Positions 1 through 11,874 are shown, counted from the first letter of the stretch. The stretch: 64,000 nucleotides of DNA from Heligmosomoides polygyrus polygyrus (GCA_947396885.1 OX377202.1:32107407-32171406), one strand, 5' to 3'. Made by a program: numbers and translations. The notes: generated by a model from the letters alone, not told the origin.

Positions 1-1234
1 AGAAGTCGTGGATGACTTTCTCCATGGTCCTTCTGGAAGAGGTGAAGGTTCCGTCAGGACGTCGGAGAGCGGTTATCTTGGTCTTGAAGTTGGCGAAGTT
101 CCGGCGGGCATTGCGGATGCTCAGCCCTGCCTCTGCTGCTTCAGCCAACACTTCCGCCCTTCTCTCCTTGAGATCTTCCTTTATCGCCGCTCTGCATAGC
201 TTTGCAAGCTCGGACGTCAGTTGGTAGTTGCCTGACTATCGTGCTGCTCCACGCTGGCTTATCAGCTCGAGAGTTTCCGGAGACAGGCGTCTCTTGGTGG
301 TCTTCAAGCTCTCGGCTCCCTTAGCACTATCGTGGAGATGGTGCACGAAGCGATCGTATTCCTCGTCGACGTTGTCCATGACGGCATCTTCCCAAAGGCC
401 GACAAGAGAGGTGTAGAGATCCCAGTTGATGGTCGTTCTGAGATTCCTCTTCTTGAACTTCGCGGCCTTCTCTCCTTGACGCGAAAAGCAGAACCTCGCG
501 CGAAGGAGGTGGTGGTCCGATCCCGTGTAGAACTTGGGGACAACGGAGACATCGGTCAGGCAATACTTGCGATTGAAGATGATGTGGTCGATCTCGTTGT
601 GGAACTGGCCACCGGGGGATTCCCAGGTCCATCGTAGGGAGGGACGCTTCTGGAACTGCGAGTTTCCATGGATGGTCTTGGTCGACATGATAAATTCAGA
701 CAGCCTTTCACCTTGCTCGTTCCACTCCAAACCGTGGGTTCCGATGTGAAGTTCTTCCGGCGACCTTCGCGGTCCGATCTTGTCGTTGAAGTCGCCGACG
801 ATCACCTTGTAGAAGGTGTGATCTTCCTTATAGAACTTCTCCAGCTCCACGTAGAAGGCCTCGACGTCTTCGTCGTCGTAGTCGGATGTTGGGGCATACG
901 CGACGAACACAGTCAAGGCTGGCACGGAGCCACATCTCTTCAGTCGCAGACGTCCGATTCGGCTTGTCAGAGACTCGTACGAATCGATGTTCATGGCCAA
1001 GTGCGTGTTGACGAGGACACCAACGCCGCCTACTCCCCTGCTGTCGCATGTTCCGAGGAACAGTTCTTCTCCGGAGTCGAAGGCGGCGTGTAGGGGGTGG
1101 TGTCTTCTCGTCTCGGTCACTCCGATGACGTCGTACTTGATCTTCCTGGCTTGCATCATCAGGTCCTCGACGGATGCTTCCGACGCAAGCGTGCGGGCGT
1201 TGTAAGTACAGATCGTCATCCTAGTCCTTCTCAC
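1..1234 (-). pseudogene. RTE-clade LINE ORF2, 5' (endonuclease) part, broken, runs off left edge
   Basis: Reading right to left, this codes for an apurinic/apyrimidinic-type endonuclease of an RTE-like non-LTR retrotransposon, the enzyme that nicks target DNA for reverse transcription. Visible blocks are ICTYNARTL at the N terminus, VTETRRH with the catalytic Glu, [28 protein letters not shown], the NEIDHIIF block and GSDHHLL with the catalytic His. The ATG of [11 protein letters not shown] is at 1219; the frame is open further upstream. A single TAG at 236-238 interrupts it; past that stop the same frame continues open to base 1 (NYQLTSELAKLCR through TMEKVIHDF), so the reverse transcriptase domain lies outside the window. 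The element is probably dead unless the stop is a sequencing error. Family call is secure; subfamily is inferred. Confidence 0.88.
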
Positions 1235-1800
1235 CTGGTTAGGCCCTGAGATTTTAGCAGCCTCTCCGTACTCGTCCTTCCCATCGCTGCAGAAATGGGG
1301 GCTCTTTCGGGGTCAGGGGAATGAGGCCCTTTAGTGCTGCTGTGTTTGACTGGAATACAACACGGGTAGCTAGTCAGGCTCTGTCGTGCGGGCGGGGTAC
1401 TCCGGGCAGCCAGCCAGACTGCCCGAAGGGACGGGGCGAGACTTAAGGCGGCCTCGAATCGCCTTACGATGTACTCCCAGTCTACCGAGTGCAAGCTTTT
1501 GGCCGAGCCGACACAGTTACAATCCGCACAGTCACGGACACATCCACGCACACTGTGCACGAACATGCCGCTCCCACGCACAAGGAACGCATCGACCCGA
1601 CACAGCAGGAGCAAGGAGTCCATCCCCTGCATCCCACCTGCGTCTCTGGGCAGTACACGGTCGCATTTGGTTCGCGTTTAATTCCCCTATCCACCACCCG
1701 GGGACGCGCCACGTGGCCCTGCGACAAGCGGCCCGAGATCCCTCTTAACAAGAGAGCCCGAAGGCTCTCTATCGAGGGAGATCCGTGGAAAAATGAAAAA
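1235..1800 (-). other. Probable 5' leader of the RTE element
   Basis: GC-rich stretch immediately upstream of the endonuclease ORF. It contains a 133-codon open frame (1231-1632, - strand) whose TGA overlaps the upstream part of the endonuclease frame, an arrangement reminiscent of the small leader ORF reported for some RTE elements; the protein itself is not recognisable. The exact 5' end of the element is not visible because the other end is off the window. Confidence 0.4.
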
Positions 1801-1829
1801 TGAAATAGCTTTTGAAAAAAAATCAACGG

Positions 1830-2500
1830 GGCATGCGCATTGTCTTATATCCTACCGCACGCTTCCTCTACTCTATACTCTTCTGATAATAGTAAGTATA
1901 AGTAGGGGTGGCATTCTTTTAGAAAACTGGTCAGAAAGGAAGTTGGCTTGTTGTTGTATGCAAGAGGCACAGATACTAGACCTCCAATTTAACACGAACA
2001 AAGAGACATTTGCCAGAGCATTTCCCGTTGATGATCAAGACACTTGGAGTTTCGAAAGAGCCGGACACCTGTAGGCGTAAAACGTCCTGTGCTGTCGCAG
2101 TTCTTCATGGCTACCCCTTTGGTGTTCAGAAACCCGTCATCGGTAAGTTGATTTTGGGCATGAGTACGCGAGGATGTAGGAGGTGGGGTCACTATCATCA
2201 ATTTTTCCCAAACATTTCATAAGTGGGACATATAGGGTGCTGATCACGAGCATGTCAACTGTTCCCGAATATTTCGCCGACCACGGGAAGGCTGCGGTAA
2301 GTATGGGTGATTAAGATCGGTTAAAGCAGCACCTCTGGTTTTTCTAAATTTTGGGAGTGGAGGCTATCTGGGGTGCTGGTTGCTAGTTTGGCTTCCTTTT
2401 TGACTTCCTTCTCTTGAGAACGATTTTCTAAAGAGCAGAACCAGCCTGCAATCAGCTCGGAATGCATCGTCCGGGAGATGTATTTTGCAGTTTTAATCAA
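1830..2500. other. No gene seen; one faint palindromic-repeat scrap
   Basis: No supported gene. Bases about 2186-2300 resemble the CACTA-ended palindromic repeat described at 61558-61876: they share TCCCAAAC, GGGTGCTGATCACGA and a TTTCGCCGACCACGG block. Too diverged to bound. Confidence 0.35.
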
Positions 2501-2504
2501 TACA

Positions 2505-2804
2505 TTTGTAGCCGGAGTGGTAGCGCAATAGAAGCAGGTGTCCGAAGTCGCGTTCACTTCATTCGTTCGTGCACGCCCATCTTCAGATTTCTGGTTCAGA
2601 TATCCCGACCACGCCAACCAAACCCTCCTTTCATCCATAGATGATATGTGAATTGGCATCTGGAAACGAGAAAACACTGACATGTCCTCGGCTGGCCAAC
2701 TCAGGTCTCTGTGTAGGCTGAATATGCATTCAACCTCCCTCCAAGATATCCCTCATAGGCAGAATGCGTGGCGCATCACTAGCGCCGTCCTTTATCCTTT
2801 TTTA
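2505..2804 (+). mobile_element. tRNA-derived SINE copy (family A)
   Basis: Diverged copy. A-box-like TAGCGCAAT near 2531, B-box-like GGTTCAGATATCC near 2604, then the family body (CGGCTGGCC, AATGCGTGGCGCATC) and the tail GCCGTCCTTTATCCTTTTTT. Confidence 0.6.
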
Positions 2805-2908
2805 AATTGCAGTCGACTTCTCAGCCTCCATCCAGTTACCTAGGTCTCTCTCCAAGGTGCCGCTGCAGGATGAATCCTTTCAATCACTGGTATACGTAGT
2901 AGGCTCTT

Positions 2909-3178
2909 TTTGGGCACGCGGTAGCGCAGTCGATAGAACGCCGGCTGTCGTGCACAACCCGAATCAGGTTTTTTGGTTCAAGTTGCATCCTCGCAAATAA
3001 ACATTTCTTAGCTTCGGAGTCGGTGAAGTGTAACAACGCTTGTATGGAGAGGAATAAAACTCTATAAGTGCTCATCGACTGGCTACTATAAATTATAGGC
3101 GTATAGGCTAAATACGCACTCAAGTTGCCCTAGCCATAGAAGAAGAATGCCTGGCGCATCCCAGAAAGAAATTGAATG
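2909..3178 (+). mobile_element. tRNA-derived SINE copy (family A), diverged
   Basis: A box GTAGCGCAGTCG near 2928 and B-box-like GGTTCAAGTTGC near 2976, followed by CATCGACTGGC and AATGCCTGGCGCATCCCAG. The tail is lost. Lies about 100 bp downstream of the preceding copy in the same orientation. Confidence 0.6.
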
Positions 3179-3179
3179 C

Positions 3180-3840
3180 TCCCAATGGAGTCACCTCATG
3201 TTGCAGAAACGCTCTGCTCATGGTGCTCACTTACTATGCAGGTCCGCGTGGCACAGTGCGCAAAAGACTTGATTACGCTAGGCGCTACATATCGATTGCT
3301 CTTCGATTTGTTTTCAGGGCTACGAAATCTTCCACCCTTCGAGGAAACACGCGAGTCGACGAAGTGCCTCCGATTGACAAAGCATAGATGTCCTTCCTGT
3401 TTATATCCATCGAACTGGTCATCGAATGACATTACATCGGCCAAACTCACATTCAAACCACCTCCGTCGCATGTCAGAAGTAAACGGCGCATTCCATCCA
3501 AGGTTTGCTAACCCTAAATTTTTGTTCCTTTTTTCCAATCCTTGAGATGGCCTTACAACGGAGACCAGTTACCTCTTGTGAAACATCGGACCTACTGCAG
3601 AGACAGTAAGCTAGATGTTTCATAAGGTGTAAGCGCAGTTTTCAGCGGTTTATGGGCGTTCTCATACCTATGAGAATTCTGTGCTACAAGCCGTCAGACT
3701 AGCGGACTCCGAAGGAGGACCAGTTGCTTTAAAAAGGCTTTGGAATCCAGACAATTCGTTGATAACCAAAGTGTAAAAACAAACGGTCATAAGTTACATA
3801 ACCAGACCGCGTGATTCCTTGAGCGCACTCGTCCATAGTT
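3180..3840. other. No feature recognised
   Basis: Only short incidental open frames; nothing recognisable. Confidence 0.5.
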
Positions 3841-4570
3841 CATTTCGCCAAAGCACACTGAGAATCTTGGTCTCGAACCGTAGTGGTTCCCCCGTTCGAG
3901 GCACTTACGATAACGGAGGTGTCCAAGTCCAACAACGATCGGCTCGAAATTCCGATAGAAGCATAGAATTCACGAAGCGGCGGGTTATCAAATGATAGAC
4001 TGCATTGAGTAAGATGTACCTTGGAGACTGAAACCAATTGTTTGACTTTTGTCAAGGCCTCCTTTAATAGACCTATGACTACGCTGAAGCTTTGTCGTTT
4101 ATGAAGTCCACTCCATCTACGTGGCGTTGAAAATGCGAACTCTAAAAACTCTAAAAGCAAGTTCTTGCATCTTCGTAGTCGCTGAGCTTCCACTCTCTCA
4201 GTTAGCATGTGAACACGTTGAATACGATATGGTTACATCTTAAGCTTCTTCCCGACGATGGTTCTGGCACTGCTTGCAGAAATATTGAGTTCTTGAGCCA
4301 TTTTTCGCATCGAATGGCGAGGGTTACGGCGAATCCGTTCGCGAATTTTTTTATCGCTTCCGGAGTGATAGCAGTCAATTTCCTACCTCGTCCAGTCGTG
4401 CCTGATCAATTCCCAAGCTCCTTGTATCGTTTTACACCGTTCGTCGAGGAACATTGAGAACACTGGCGATAAAAACAGCGCTGGGACCAGAAAGGAGCAG
4501 GCTGATGATGGCCGATCGCTTCGGGTTTCGCTTTGCCGTTACCGTTCTGTAAGCATCCATGAGCTCAAAC
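3840..4570 (-). pseudogene. Decayed Tc1-like transposase, N-terminal part
   Basis: Read on the minus strand from about 4565, several frames together spell a Tc1/IS630-type DNA-binding region: MDAYRTVTAKRNPKRSAI, then RYKELG and GRGRK, then IRERIRRNPRHSMRKMAQEL and ISASSARTIVGKKLK, a second helix-turn-helix that is typical of the superfamily. The frame ending at 3840 continues with LLTERVEAQRLRRCKNLL, the expected link toward the catalytic domain. At least one stop and two frame changes are present, and no catalytic Asp motifs can be found, so this is a 5' remnant. No terminal inverted repeats were seen. Confidence 0.7.
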
Positions 4571-5460
4571 TTGGAATGCGTTTACGTGTGGTATAGGTTT
4601 ATAAAGTATTCCAATATGGTGCTCGGAATCCAGTTCTGCTAGCAGTTGTGGACTGCGTCGTACCCTGTGCGGGTAATTTTTGCGCACCTTGTAAAGAATA
4701 CTGACTTTTTCATTGACTGGTTGTTCTAAGCCGTTGTGAAAGCCGAAGACGTTTTCCCGATAGAGGTGGAATGTGTGGCCGTTTCGTAAAGATATTGGTT
4801 AACCTTTCTAGGCTTTACCCTTATGCCAAAGTTGAATTTAGCATAAACTAAGTGATGTTTGTTCTACCAGAGAGATTTCTGGGAAGATCTTCGCTGCATC
4901 AAACTTCGTAGAAGTTGAAACCTTTTTTTGATTGAAAAGAACCTATTCTTAAGCGATTTTTATAAGTTTGCCATGATCAAAAATCAAGGAAGCACTGAGC
5001 CTTCCGGTCCGCCCTTCTTGACTATTTCTCATTCAAATTTTATGCTCTAGCGGGAAGGCGTGCTTCCACATTTGTTGCTTAGTTATGGTGTGTTTATTGC
5101 AACAACGTTCCTCTTCTCTAGTGGCTCATCTGCTCTCCATAGTAACCTAAGGGATTACTAAAAGATACCGCTATGAAAACCTGTGGTTGTGCGATGCCGC
5201 TTGGGATTGACAACGGAGCGAAATGGAGCCGCTTTTGTCTGCGAATAAAAGTGGACAAGTAAGTGCTATAAGACTGATCATGAGCGAAGTGCCGAAAGTG
5301 TGTTAAATGCAACAGCTTACGTTTTGATGAAGGTGGGTTCATCTTGAAGATTCTTTTGATAGCTTGAATTTGGGGGTCGAACACCGCTGGAACATCTGAC
5401 TCAGTTCGTCTTCGCTATCTCGCACAGGAATTTTGAGCACGCAGTCAACCTGTGAGGGAT
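4570..5460. other. No feature recognised
   Basis: AT-rich, no recognisable protein or repeat. Confidence 0.5.
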
Positions 5461-5464
5461 GGAG

Positions 5465-5815
5465 TACTAGGCTGGCGCCTGACGACGATCAACGTACCAG
5501 GTGTTGCACTCTTCTTCACCGAAGAGATGACGTGTTGGAGGAGAGAACGGAGGGACGAAGTATCCATCCTGCGGAAGATGGCATGGGAGCAGGTGGACGT
5601 GGCTACAGAAGAGATCGGAGTAGAAGTTGTGGATGACCTTCTCCGTGGTCCTTCTGGAAGAGGTTTGACGTTTCCAATGAGCGTCCATCTTGATGTTGAA
5701 GTTGGTGAAGCTTCGGAGGGATTTGCGGATGCTCAACCTGCCCCTGCAACTTCAACCAACACTTCCGCCTTCCCTCCTTAAGATCCTTCTTTATTGTCGC
5801 ACTCCGTAGCATTGC
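5465..5815 (-). pseudogene. RTE LINE fragment (endonuclease-RT linker)
   Basis: Minus-strand scrap of the same RTE family as 1-1234. In two frames it reads IKKDLKEGR, SIRKSLRSFTNFNIK, SSRRTTEKVIHNFYSDLF and SHVHLLPCHLPQDGY, which overlaps and extends the linker reached at the left edge of the window. Frameshifted, with neither element end present. Confidence 0.8.
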
Positions 5816-5819
5816 AAGG

Positions 5820-6339
5820 ATAAAACTGTGGGACCACATGTTTTTTGCTAAGAAAATAGTCGTAAAAGAGCTATGGTTTCTGGCTCTGATCACCTGTGTC
5901 TTTGTTTCGCTACTCAAACACCAAAATTCCTTTTTAGTTTATCACACCTGTAGAAAGCCATCAGGCATGGAATTCGCCAACATCCTAAAAATACGTTCTG
6001 TCGTTCTTTGCGTTGAAAACAGCAGGTTGGAATTACGAAGTGACACCCATTCTGCGGTGGAGTACTGTAGAGGTCAATGCAACCACACCACGCATTTAAT
6101 CTCCACGACGCCGATGAATGTGTTTGAGAGCAAATCTGAAATCTACCCGACCTAACTGAAGTCGAAGGTGAGGGAGTGAGCATAAAATATCACACTGTTT
6201 TCAACCAAAAAGGTCAAAATATAGCAAAATAACTATAACACGTGTGAAGAATAGCTACCTATTTGGTCGTACCGAACGTTTCTGCCGTTCTCGTACAGTA
6301 ACTTCAAAAGATCTTAGCTTCGTTCGAAGCATCTAAATT
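5820..6339. other. No feature recognised
   Basis: Unique-looking sequence; no supported gene. Confidence 0.5.
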
Positions 6340-6356
6340 AAGCTGACTACGATTAC
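6340..6356 (+). repeat. Target-site duplication, left copy
   Basis: AAGCTGACTACGATTAC, identical to 9670-9686; the pair brackets the RTE insertion. Confidence 0.92.
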
Positions 6357-6378
6357 TTCTTCTTCTTCTTCTTATTCT

Positions 6379-9300
6379 TCAGCGTTTGTCCCGCATCGTC
6401 GCGGGGTCCGCTCTTCTGGTGTTACGACGCCACCTTTCCCGATCCTGCGCTTGATCAGGGTGGACACCAGCTTGCGAAGAGAAAGACGATCTCGAGCGGC
6501 AGGTGCAAGCTTGGTGCGACAGTCTGGCGAGGTTCGGACTCAAATTGAACGTCAAGAAGACCGAGTACCTAACGACTGACGTGAACGAGTCCGGCTCCAT
6601 TAAGATTAACGGCACTGAACTTGCACGCACTTCGGTGTTTAAATACCTGGGATCCCCTTGAGTTGGAAGTATCTGGAAAGCGGCCTAGAGGACGCCCGAA
6701 GCAGCGTTGGTCCGATACGTTACACAGGCCAATCTTACGGACGCTGTCTTCCTTTCCACGCAGAACGTGGCCGTACCATCGTAAGCGAGCTTCACGCATC
6801 TTGCCCGCTATCGGCGCGACACCGAACTTCTGCCGAATAGCATCATTTCTGATGCGGTCCATGCGCGTGACTCCAGCCGTCCAGCGCAGCATCTTCGTCT
6901 CCATGACGCTGAGGCGTGTTTCAACTTCCTTAGTCGCAGGCCAACACTCAGCGCCGTACATCGCTACCGGGCGCACGACGGCTCTGTAAATCTTCGACTT
7001 CAGGTGCTCTGGTATCCTCCTATCGCAGAGCACGCCAGTCAGCGAACGCCACTTGGACCAAGCTGCACTCACGCGTGAGTTCACTTCAACCATCAGACCG
7101 CAGTCAGACGCTATTGCTGATCCCAGGTATTTAAACACCGAAGTGCGTGCAAGTTCAGTACCGTTAATCTTAATGGAGCCGGACTCGTTCACGTCAGTCG
7201 TTAGGTACTCGGTCTTCTTGACGTTCAATTTGAGTCCGAACCTCGCCAGACGGTCGCACCAAGCTTGCACCTGCCGCTCGAGATCGTCTTTCTCTTCGCA
7301 AGCGAGCATCACGTCATCAGCATAAAGCAGCGTCCATGGAACAGGCTGCTGAAGATCTCGCGTAATGGCATCCATGGCGACAACAAAGAGGAGTGGAGAA
7401 AGCGCAGAACCCTGGTGCACCCCAACAGAGATGGGAAACTCCATTGAGGTTCCAGCTGCAGCTTGCACTCTACTCTTTGGGCAAGAGTAGAGCATCCGCA
7501 CCCACTCTATAAGTTCCTCAGGTACGTTGTGTCGTCGCAAGGCGTACCATATAAGCTCACGCGGTACGCGGTCGAAGGCCTTCTCCAAGTCGAGAAAGGC
7601 GATATGCACCGGCTTCTGTCTCTCGCGATGCTTCTCCACCAGGAGGCGGGCGGCGTGTATAGCATCAATGGTCCCACAACCAGACACAAAGCCGCACTGG
7701 TTGTCGGAGAGCTTGACGATTTCACGGATTCATCTATTGAGGATTCGCTCGAAGATCTTCATGCTGTGCGAAAGCAAGCGAATCGGACGGTAATTGAAGC
7801 AGTCCGCAGGACTGCCCTTCTTCTTCCAAATCGGAATCGTCGTACTGTTGTGCCAACACTCCGGTACTTTCTTCTCCTTTACTACCTGGTTGAAGAACTC
7901 AGCCAACCACTCAGCAGGATACCAGAGCTTCGACTTCCAAACATCGGCTGCCAGATCATCCGGCCCTGTCGCCTTACCGGGCTTCATCTTCTTTAGAGCC
8001 GCTTCTGTTTCCTCCACGGTGATCTTGCGAACGGGACCGTGAACAGAAGCCACAGAAGGGATGGCCGGATGAGGAAATTCCATAGTGGAAGTTTCCTCAA
8101 AGTAATCACGCCATCGCTTCAGTGCCTTTTTGCGGTCTGTCAGAAGATGGCCGCTCTCATCATTGATGCCAACAAACTTTTCAATGTCCTCGGTTTGACG
8201 ATGGCGGGTCTTAGCAAGTCGGTACAAATACCGCTCACCATCGCGCGATTCAGCTTTCGGTAGACATCACCATAATGAGTGGCTTTCGCAACAGCCACGG
8301 CTTTCTTTGCAGCCTTCTTCGCCTTCTGATACTCCTGCCAGTTGTCGGCTGTTCTGTCGCCGAGAAACACATGATACAGCGACTTCTTCTCTCGAACTTT
8401 CGCTTTAACATCGTCTGTCCACAGCCATGCCTGCTTGTCGACTTTGCGTCGTCCAGGCTTCGTAGTGCCGAGTTCCAACCTTGCAGCTTGGCGTATCGCG
8501 TCGGTTGCTTTCTTCCAAGTTTCATCGACAGTCGTAACTGTCGGTAACCGCACGCGAGAAATCACAGCTGCTTCCTTCTCTTTCATTCGCCACCACTTGA
8601 TTCTTGCAGCACCGCATCGCTCGACCTGCTTCAGCCTCGGAGAGGCGATCTTCAAAGTACAGATCAGCGGACGATGCTGTGGGGCGACCGTTTCATACGG
8701 CACGATCTTCGCGTCTGTGACGAGATTTCGGTCACGATCCTTCACAAGCACAAAGTCTATCTGAGACTTGGAGCTCCCAGTATAATATGAGATGAGGTGG
8801 GAGTCGCGTTTTCGGAAAACGGTGTTCAAAATGGTGAGGCTATGCGATTCCGCATACTCAAGAATACGCTCACCATCGGGGTTACGAGACCCGTATCCGA
8901 AACCACCATGACAGCTGTACCCATCCTTCGCAGCACCTACGTGCCCATTAAGGTCACCAGCGACTATGATGACATCTTTCGACGGTACCTCTGCTGTCTT
9001 CTCATCAAGCAGGTTCCAAAACTCATCCTTGGCTTGATCGGAGCAGCCAGTCTGCGGAGCATACGCAGAGAAGAAGTGATAGAGTCGCTCCTTAGCGGCG
9101 ACAACGATCTTCATCAATCGATCGTCAAAGCGCTCGACGCTTACAATCGAGTCACGAAATCGTTCGGAGACGATTATTCCGACACCGCTGGTGGTCCTGG
9201 GACTTCCACATAGAACGGCCTTGAAGCCACGTCCTATGTCCCTTGACTTGCGGCAGGACCACCTCGTCTCCTGCACCGCACAGAAATCAACTCTTCTTCG

Positions 9301-9591
9301 CTCCAGTGCTTCAACCAACTCGCACGAGCGGCCCGTCAACGTACCCACATTCAGCGTAGCCACGCGGGTCCTGCTTACGTTACGGGACTTTCGGACTAGT
9401 TTAGTTGCCCCCCGATGCCGTCCTCGCATCAGGGACCCTCGCATACTTCTCACACTCGCCGGGCTCTGCGAGTGCGCGTCGGCTCCCGCGGACGCCGTAG
9501 CACTATCTCGAGAAACTTGACTTATCATACACCATGTGATGTGACATGGGTCTTCGTAGGCCGGCCTGTCACAAGGGCCTGTCGCCTGCAT
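6379..9591 (-). pseudogene. RTE ORF2: endonuclease + reverse transcriptase, with frameshift and stop
   Basis: The endonuclease (about 9380-8650) shows VATLNVGTLTGRS, VQETRW, SAYAPQTG, VAGDLNGHVG, SQIDFVL and QHRPLI. The reverse transcriptase follows with IPIWKKKGS, FNYRPI, motif A AFLDLEKAFDRVPRE, GVHQGSALSPLLF, the catalytic LLYADDVML near 7325 and LKLNVKKTEYL; the C-terminal part has MLRWTAGVTRMDRIRND and RWYGHVLRGKED, and the end is ADPATMRDKR. Near 8250 one G is missing after YRKL, shifting the frame; at 7730 a TGA stands where Arg is expected before IREIV. The ORF changes strand between RKIGL (6729) and AGVHPDQ (6467) because of the inverted block. Known role of the family: nick target DNA and copy its own RNA in place. 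Confidence 0.92.
6470..6728 (+). repeat. Inverted, internally deleted duplicate of RTE RT sequence
   Basis: On the plus strand, inside a minus-strand element. Bases 6470-6654 are the reverse complement of 7119-7303, with two mismatches seen (LERQVQAW through SVFKYLGS). Bases about 6655-6727 then encode VSGKRPRGRPKQRWSDTLH, the segment that should sit on the minus strand between RKIGL and AGVHPDQ. So one block is inverted in place and a second internal block is copied in beside it. Confidence 0.88.
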
Positions 9592-9669
9592 TCGAGTGTC
9601 CGTGCTTAGCTTAGCTCGCAGAGCGAGCCGTTTCCAGTGGCACCACGTGGAGGAACGGACATCGCCACC

Positions 9670-9686
9670 AAGCTGACTACGATTAC
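9670..9686 (+). repeat. Target-site duplication, right copy
   Basis: AAGCTGACTACGATTAC, identical to 6340-6356, at the 5' end of the minus-strand RTE. Confidence 0.92.
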
Positions 9687-9689
9687 GAT

Positions 9690-11720
9690 TGGCATATTTC
9701 TGTCAGAGAATACACAAGATTTTCGGAACTCTCCGAACAACTGGTGAACAACTGGTCAGTTAGAACCCACTAACTGTCGGAATACATTTGGACATCCTCT
9801 TGTAACGATGAAGTTTCTCCTCTGGATGCTTTCTCAAAAATCCGGCAAAAACAACGCTGCGTAAACGTTGTCGCCGAGTGCTCAAACATCGAAAACACTT
9901 GCTGATTACTACATCAAAGATGCCAAGATTCATCGAGAGTCGGACGTGGAATATGCTGCGCAAACTTGTTTTTGCTTATGCAAAATTAGGTAGAGCGGAA
10001 GACATCCCAGATGCTCGTCGGCATCTTCACCTCCAATCTGAAGTTTTCGACGATTCGAGAAGGATAGTTCTTGCTCAACATGCTCATTGAGCTTTTTGCC
10101 TTTTCTGTGCCATGTTTTGTACATTACAATGCATCAGCGTCTCTAGAAAAGATATCCGTCTTTTTCCCGACAAGAAAGAATTAGGGACAGTCTTACTTTA
10201 TCCCCTTATATGTTAATGAGCCGGACCATATGGTGCAGATTAAGAAAACTACTTACATTTTCATGTAGGAAGGTAGTTTAGCAGTGTGCTTTCCGTCACC
10301 CCATCTCTTGGGAATGAGAACATAACTGCATTACTGCTCGTCTAAATGATCTTTCTGAGTGAGATTGGTCATCATTTCAAAAATGTTTCTCTCTTTCAAA
10401 ATGTCTCTTTCCCCTACTTCATTAGAATTTTCAGACAATTTCTTCCCAAATTGGCTCCAAATTTTCGATTCGATTCCGACATCTCCTTTCCGAGGTTCAC
10501 GTCATAACGCTCCATGATACGACAAAGAGGGTGTTTTCTCGGCACGAAAAGTGGAGGAAACCGTTCATCAGAAGAGATTCTATACATCGTGTATGCGTGT
10601 AGAGCTGTCTGTCGTTCAAGTCGTTTTCTCTAAACATCAAGTAGCTCTCAGTGAGGTTTTATGCTGTAATACATCATGCCATCTTTATGTCATATTGGAA
10701 AAAATTTCAAATCTTTCAAATCAGATTCGGCTCTATTATAAGCAAGCTTGACGCTTTTTAAAATCAAACTGAACATCACCCAAATCTTTTCCCACATTTA
10801 AAAAGAAACTGGCTAGAACAATTTTTTGCTCAATTCTTTCGAATCAAAACGAATTTTTCATTTTGATCCCAAAGGCTTGAAGCTCACTTAAAAGAGTGTC
10901 CAATTTGGTTTGAGAAGTGTCAAATTTGATTTGAGGTGTTCAGTTTAACATGAAAGTGATATATGACTTAAAACATTCAGCCTTTGTGAACATGCAATCA
11001 CCTCGCTTCCTGAAAGACGTCACAAATGAAGGCGTGGTGCACCTGAAGTGGTAATGTCGGCTCCTGACAAGAATTCGTCGAGATCCGCCGCTTTGCGACA
11101 ATGTCGGATTGGTGAAAAAGGCAACATTGGAATCCTTGAACCGCTTGCGGGCCTCCGAATACGACGGCGTGGTCGAGACGAAGCGCTGTGGAGTAAATTA
11201 TTACCCTCATGACCTACCTACATCAGCTCAGAAAACGAGACAGCAATATCGCTCCATGAGAAACCTCTAAAAAACCAGGCGATGACACGGGTGAGGGCGG
11301 TGCCCGAGGGTTCGTCTCGGATTCGTGCCCAAATCTGAGATGCAAGACGGACTCGTGTGCATTTCGGGTTGCTCGACCAGCTCGGTGGCGCTTTTCGGGT
11401 GGAATGTCACAGTTGCGTTGGCGCCCCGTCGTCGTTGCCTGGGCGACGGGAGAGGTTCCGCCGCTGGCGCCATCATCACCGACACCACCGCCACCATCAC
11501 TCGCGACCCTTAATCCCGGCGATAATCCGTTAACTGGCAAAACATTCGACTCAAGCAGAAGCCGATTACGTTCATCGCCCCACTGATTCAGCGTATCGCT
11601 TCGTCTTCAGCGCTCACAGTACCCATGTCTCGTCTCCATTTCCCGTCTCGCCTCGCAACTCATTCGGCCTCCACGGATGATAGCTGTGTTCCTTGACTCA
11701 GGGTAAAGGTTGCAGGCGAA
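9690..11720. other. No gene recognised; upstream region of the Ly6-type gene
   Basis: About 2 kb with only short open frames and no family resemblance. It includes whatever promoter drives the gene starting at 11729. The sequence TTGCAG ending at 11716, just before GCGAAATGTGGCG, could be a splice or trans-splice acceptor for the first coding exon. Confidence 0.4.
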
Positions 11721-11728
11721 ATGTGGCG

Positions 11729-11874
11729 ATGATGTGCCTCGTGGCCGCTCTCACAGTACTGTCAACACTGGAGGGAGTCGTGGCGCTGTCCTGCTATCAC
11801 TGCATCTCCCAACTGCCGCTCGAGGGCATCGAAGACGACGCTCGCCTCGCACTCAAGGCGCTCGTCTTTCAGAG
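11729..11874 (+). CDS. Ly6-type gene, coding exon 1
   Basis: Start ATG at 11729 (a second ATG follows directly at 11732). Encodes the signal peptide and the first CxxC of the fold; ends AG/GTCAGT in phase 2. Confidence 0.85.

Larger units (their letters stand above)
6357..9669 (-). mobile_element. Near full-length RTE-clade LINE, inactive
   Basis: A 3313-bp non-LTR retrotransposon on the minus strand, bounded by a perfect 17-bp target-site duplication. It has the RTE layout: one long ORF with endonuclease then reverse transcriptase, a 3' UTR of almost nothing, and a short GAA-rich simple repeat tail (6357-6378) directly after the stop. The endonuclease differs clearly from the one at 1-1234, so the window holds two RTE lineages. 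The clean duplication suggests the insertion is not very old, yet three lesions disable it: a 1-nt deletion near 8250, a TGA at 7730-7732 and an inverted segment at 6470-6728. Confidence 0.93.

Noticed and set aside
1386..1803. Overlapping plus-strand frames opposite the RTE leader
   Set aside because: Antisense to the element leader, no recognisable domain.
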